Shown here in pieces: positions 6,644 to 6,845 of a stretch of 6,845 bases of DNA. Position numbers and translations under genes: made by a program. Numbering within the stretch: position 1 is the first letter of the stretch; each line of letters starts with the position of its first letter. The DNA is from an uncultured Opitutia bacterium. GTDB lineage: Bacteria > Verrucomicrobiota > Verrucomicrobiae > Opitutales > MB11C04. The stretch is from the NCBI GenBank assembly GCA_913048545.1, contig CAJWWH010000090.1:1-6845 (forward strand). The letters run 5' to 3'. The notes under the pieces are model-generated. The model was not told the DNA's origin. It searched no databases and saw nothing but the letters and a program-made list of their open reading frames with translations.

Positions 6644-6684
6644 GCTAAAAAATGACAGGATAGGGTTTAACCCGTCTAATTAAT

Positions 6685-6845
6685 TCACGAAATTATTGAA
6701 CCCATTTTTTTGGGAGGGGTGTAAAAATGGGTAGTAATTTTTAAAATTATGATTCCAAGAACACCGCTTAATATAAATAAAGCCATTCCGGATACTCCAG
6801 GTGCTCCAATCGCAACGCGAAGTATTACCGTTGCCAAAACAAATC
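6685..6845 (-). CDS. Possible 3' end of a membrane-anchored protein, partial
   Basis: On the minus strand a frame entering from the right edge (first full codon 6843-6841) runs 52 codons to TGA at 6687-6685. It begins hydrophobic (FVLATVILRVAIGA), then has PGVSGMALFILSGVLGIIIL, one transmembrane-length segment, a Lys, and a short tail ending TPPKKMGSIIS. A Pro-Gly-x-Ser turn followed by one helix near the C-terminus superficially resembles C-terminal sorting or anchor domains (PEP-CTERM / IPTL-CTERM style), but neither the usual motif nor a terminal Arg cluster is present. Against it, the last part overlaps a perfect 10-bp hairpin (6700-6732), unusual inside a coding region. The start lies outside the window. 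Treat as tentative. Confidence 0.35.
   Translation of the reverse strand, partial: FVLATVILRVAIGAPGVSGMALFILSGVLGIIILKITTHFYTPPKKMGSIIS
6700..6732. repeat. Perfect 10-bp hairpin near the right-hand open frame
   Basis: ACCCATTTTT (6700-6709) and AAAAATGGGT (6723-6732) are exact inverted repeats around a 13-nt G-rich loop (plus strand). Read on plus, a T-run follows at 6737-6741 after AGTA. It could be a terminator-like or structural element shared by converging transcripts, or an accident within the tail of the partial frame. Confidence 0.45.

Larger units (their letters stand above)
6162..6684. other. AT-rich intergenic region without a credible gene
   Basis: This stretch of more than 500 nt separates the DoxX-like pair (plus) from the minus-strand open frame at the right edge, so it holds two 3' ends facing each other. 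Both strands are dense in stops. The longest ATG frames seen are 17 codons (6431-6484) and 25 codons (6512-6589), neither with a ribosome site or protein-like composition. It contains inverted repeats at 6191-6219, 6311-6328, 6600-6643 and 6663-6673. It is visibly richer in A and T than the neighbouring genes. An unrecognised non-coding RNA or a decayed gene cannot be excluded. Confidence 0.6.

Noticed and set aside
6727..6744. Five-codon frame preceded by an ideal-looking GGGAGGGG at 7-nt spacing.
   Set aside because: Far too short to be a gene, and the purine run is the loop of the 6700-6732 hairpin.
6749..6845. Plus-strand frame from ATG 6749 open to the right edge (starts MIPRTPLNINK).
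   Set aside because: Pro/Thr-rich composition is what the reverse of the transmembrane stretch on the minus strand would give, and there is no ribosome site; the edge prevents a firm decision.

Overview
The window looks like chromosomal DNA from a PVC-group bacterium, most likely a marine Verrucomicrobiota relative. Three things suggest this: a secreted propeller protein of the DUF6797 / sorbosone-dehydrogenase-like type, which is typical of Verrucomicrobiota and Planctomycetota; a long-form AcnB of about 920 residues, as in Bacteroidota and PVC genomes; and translation starts without clear Shine-Dalgarno sequences. The lineage is inferred from protein character only.

Layout, left to right. 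(1) Positions 1-1366, minus strand: the first 455 codons of a large secreted protein whose C-terminus lies beyond the left edge. (2) A 137-nt divergent intergenic region with a perfect dyad near its middle. (3) Positions 1504-2442, plus strand: a 312-residue secreted beta-propeller protein with PQQ-like / arylsulfotransferase-like repeats. (4) A 59-nt convergent gap with a hairpin. (5) Positions 2502-5270, minus strand: a complete acnB, a TCA-cycle aconitase of 922 residues with all three Fe-S cysteines. (6) A 161-nt divergent region with several dyad or repeat motifs and a Fur-box-like half site. (7) Positions 5432-5791 and 5799-6161, plus strand: two small DoxX-like membrane proteins, 7 nt apart, evidently a tandem-duplicated two-gene operon. 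(8) Positions 6162-6684: AT-rich, apparently non-coding DNA with several inverted repeats. (9) Positions 6685-6845, minus strand: a possible 3' end of another gene, with one transmembrane stretch and a short polar tail.

The genes do not form one pathway. The two divergent secreted propeller proteins may share regulation. acnB is a housekeeping gene, and its upstream region could carry iron-responsive control. The DoxX-like pair is a separate membrane unit of unknown role. I see no rRNA, tRNA, CRISPR array, transposase, phage gene or defence system. The most interesting signals are regulatory or structural: the acnB upstream region, the hairpins in the right-hand non-coding stretch, and the SD-less, possibly leaderless starts.
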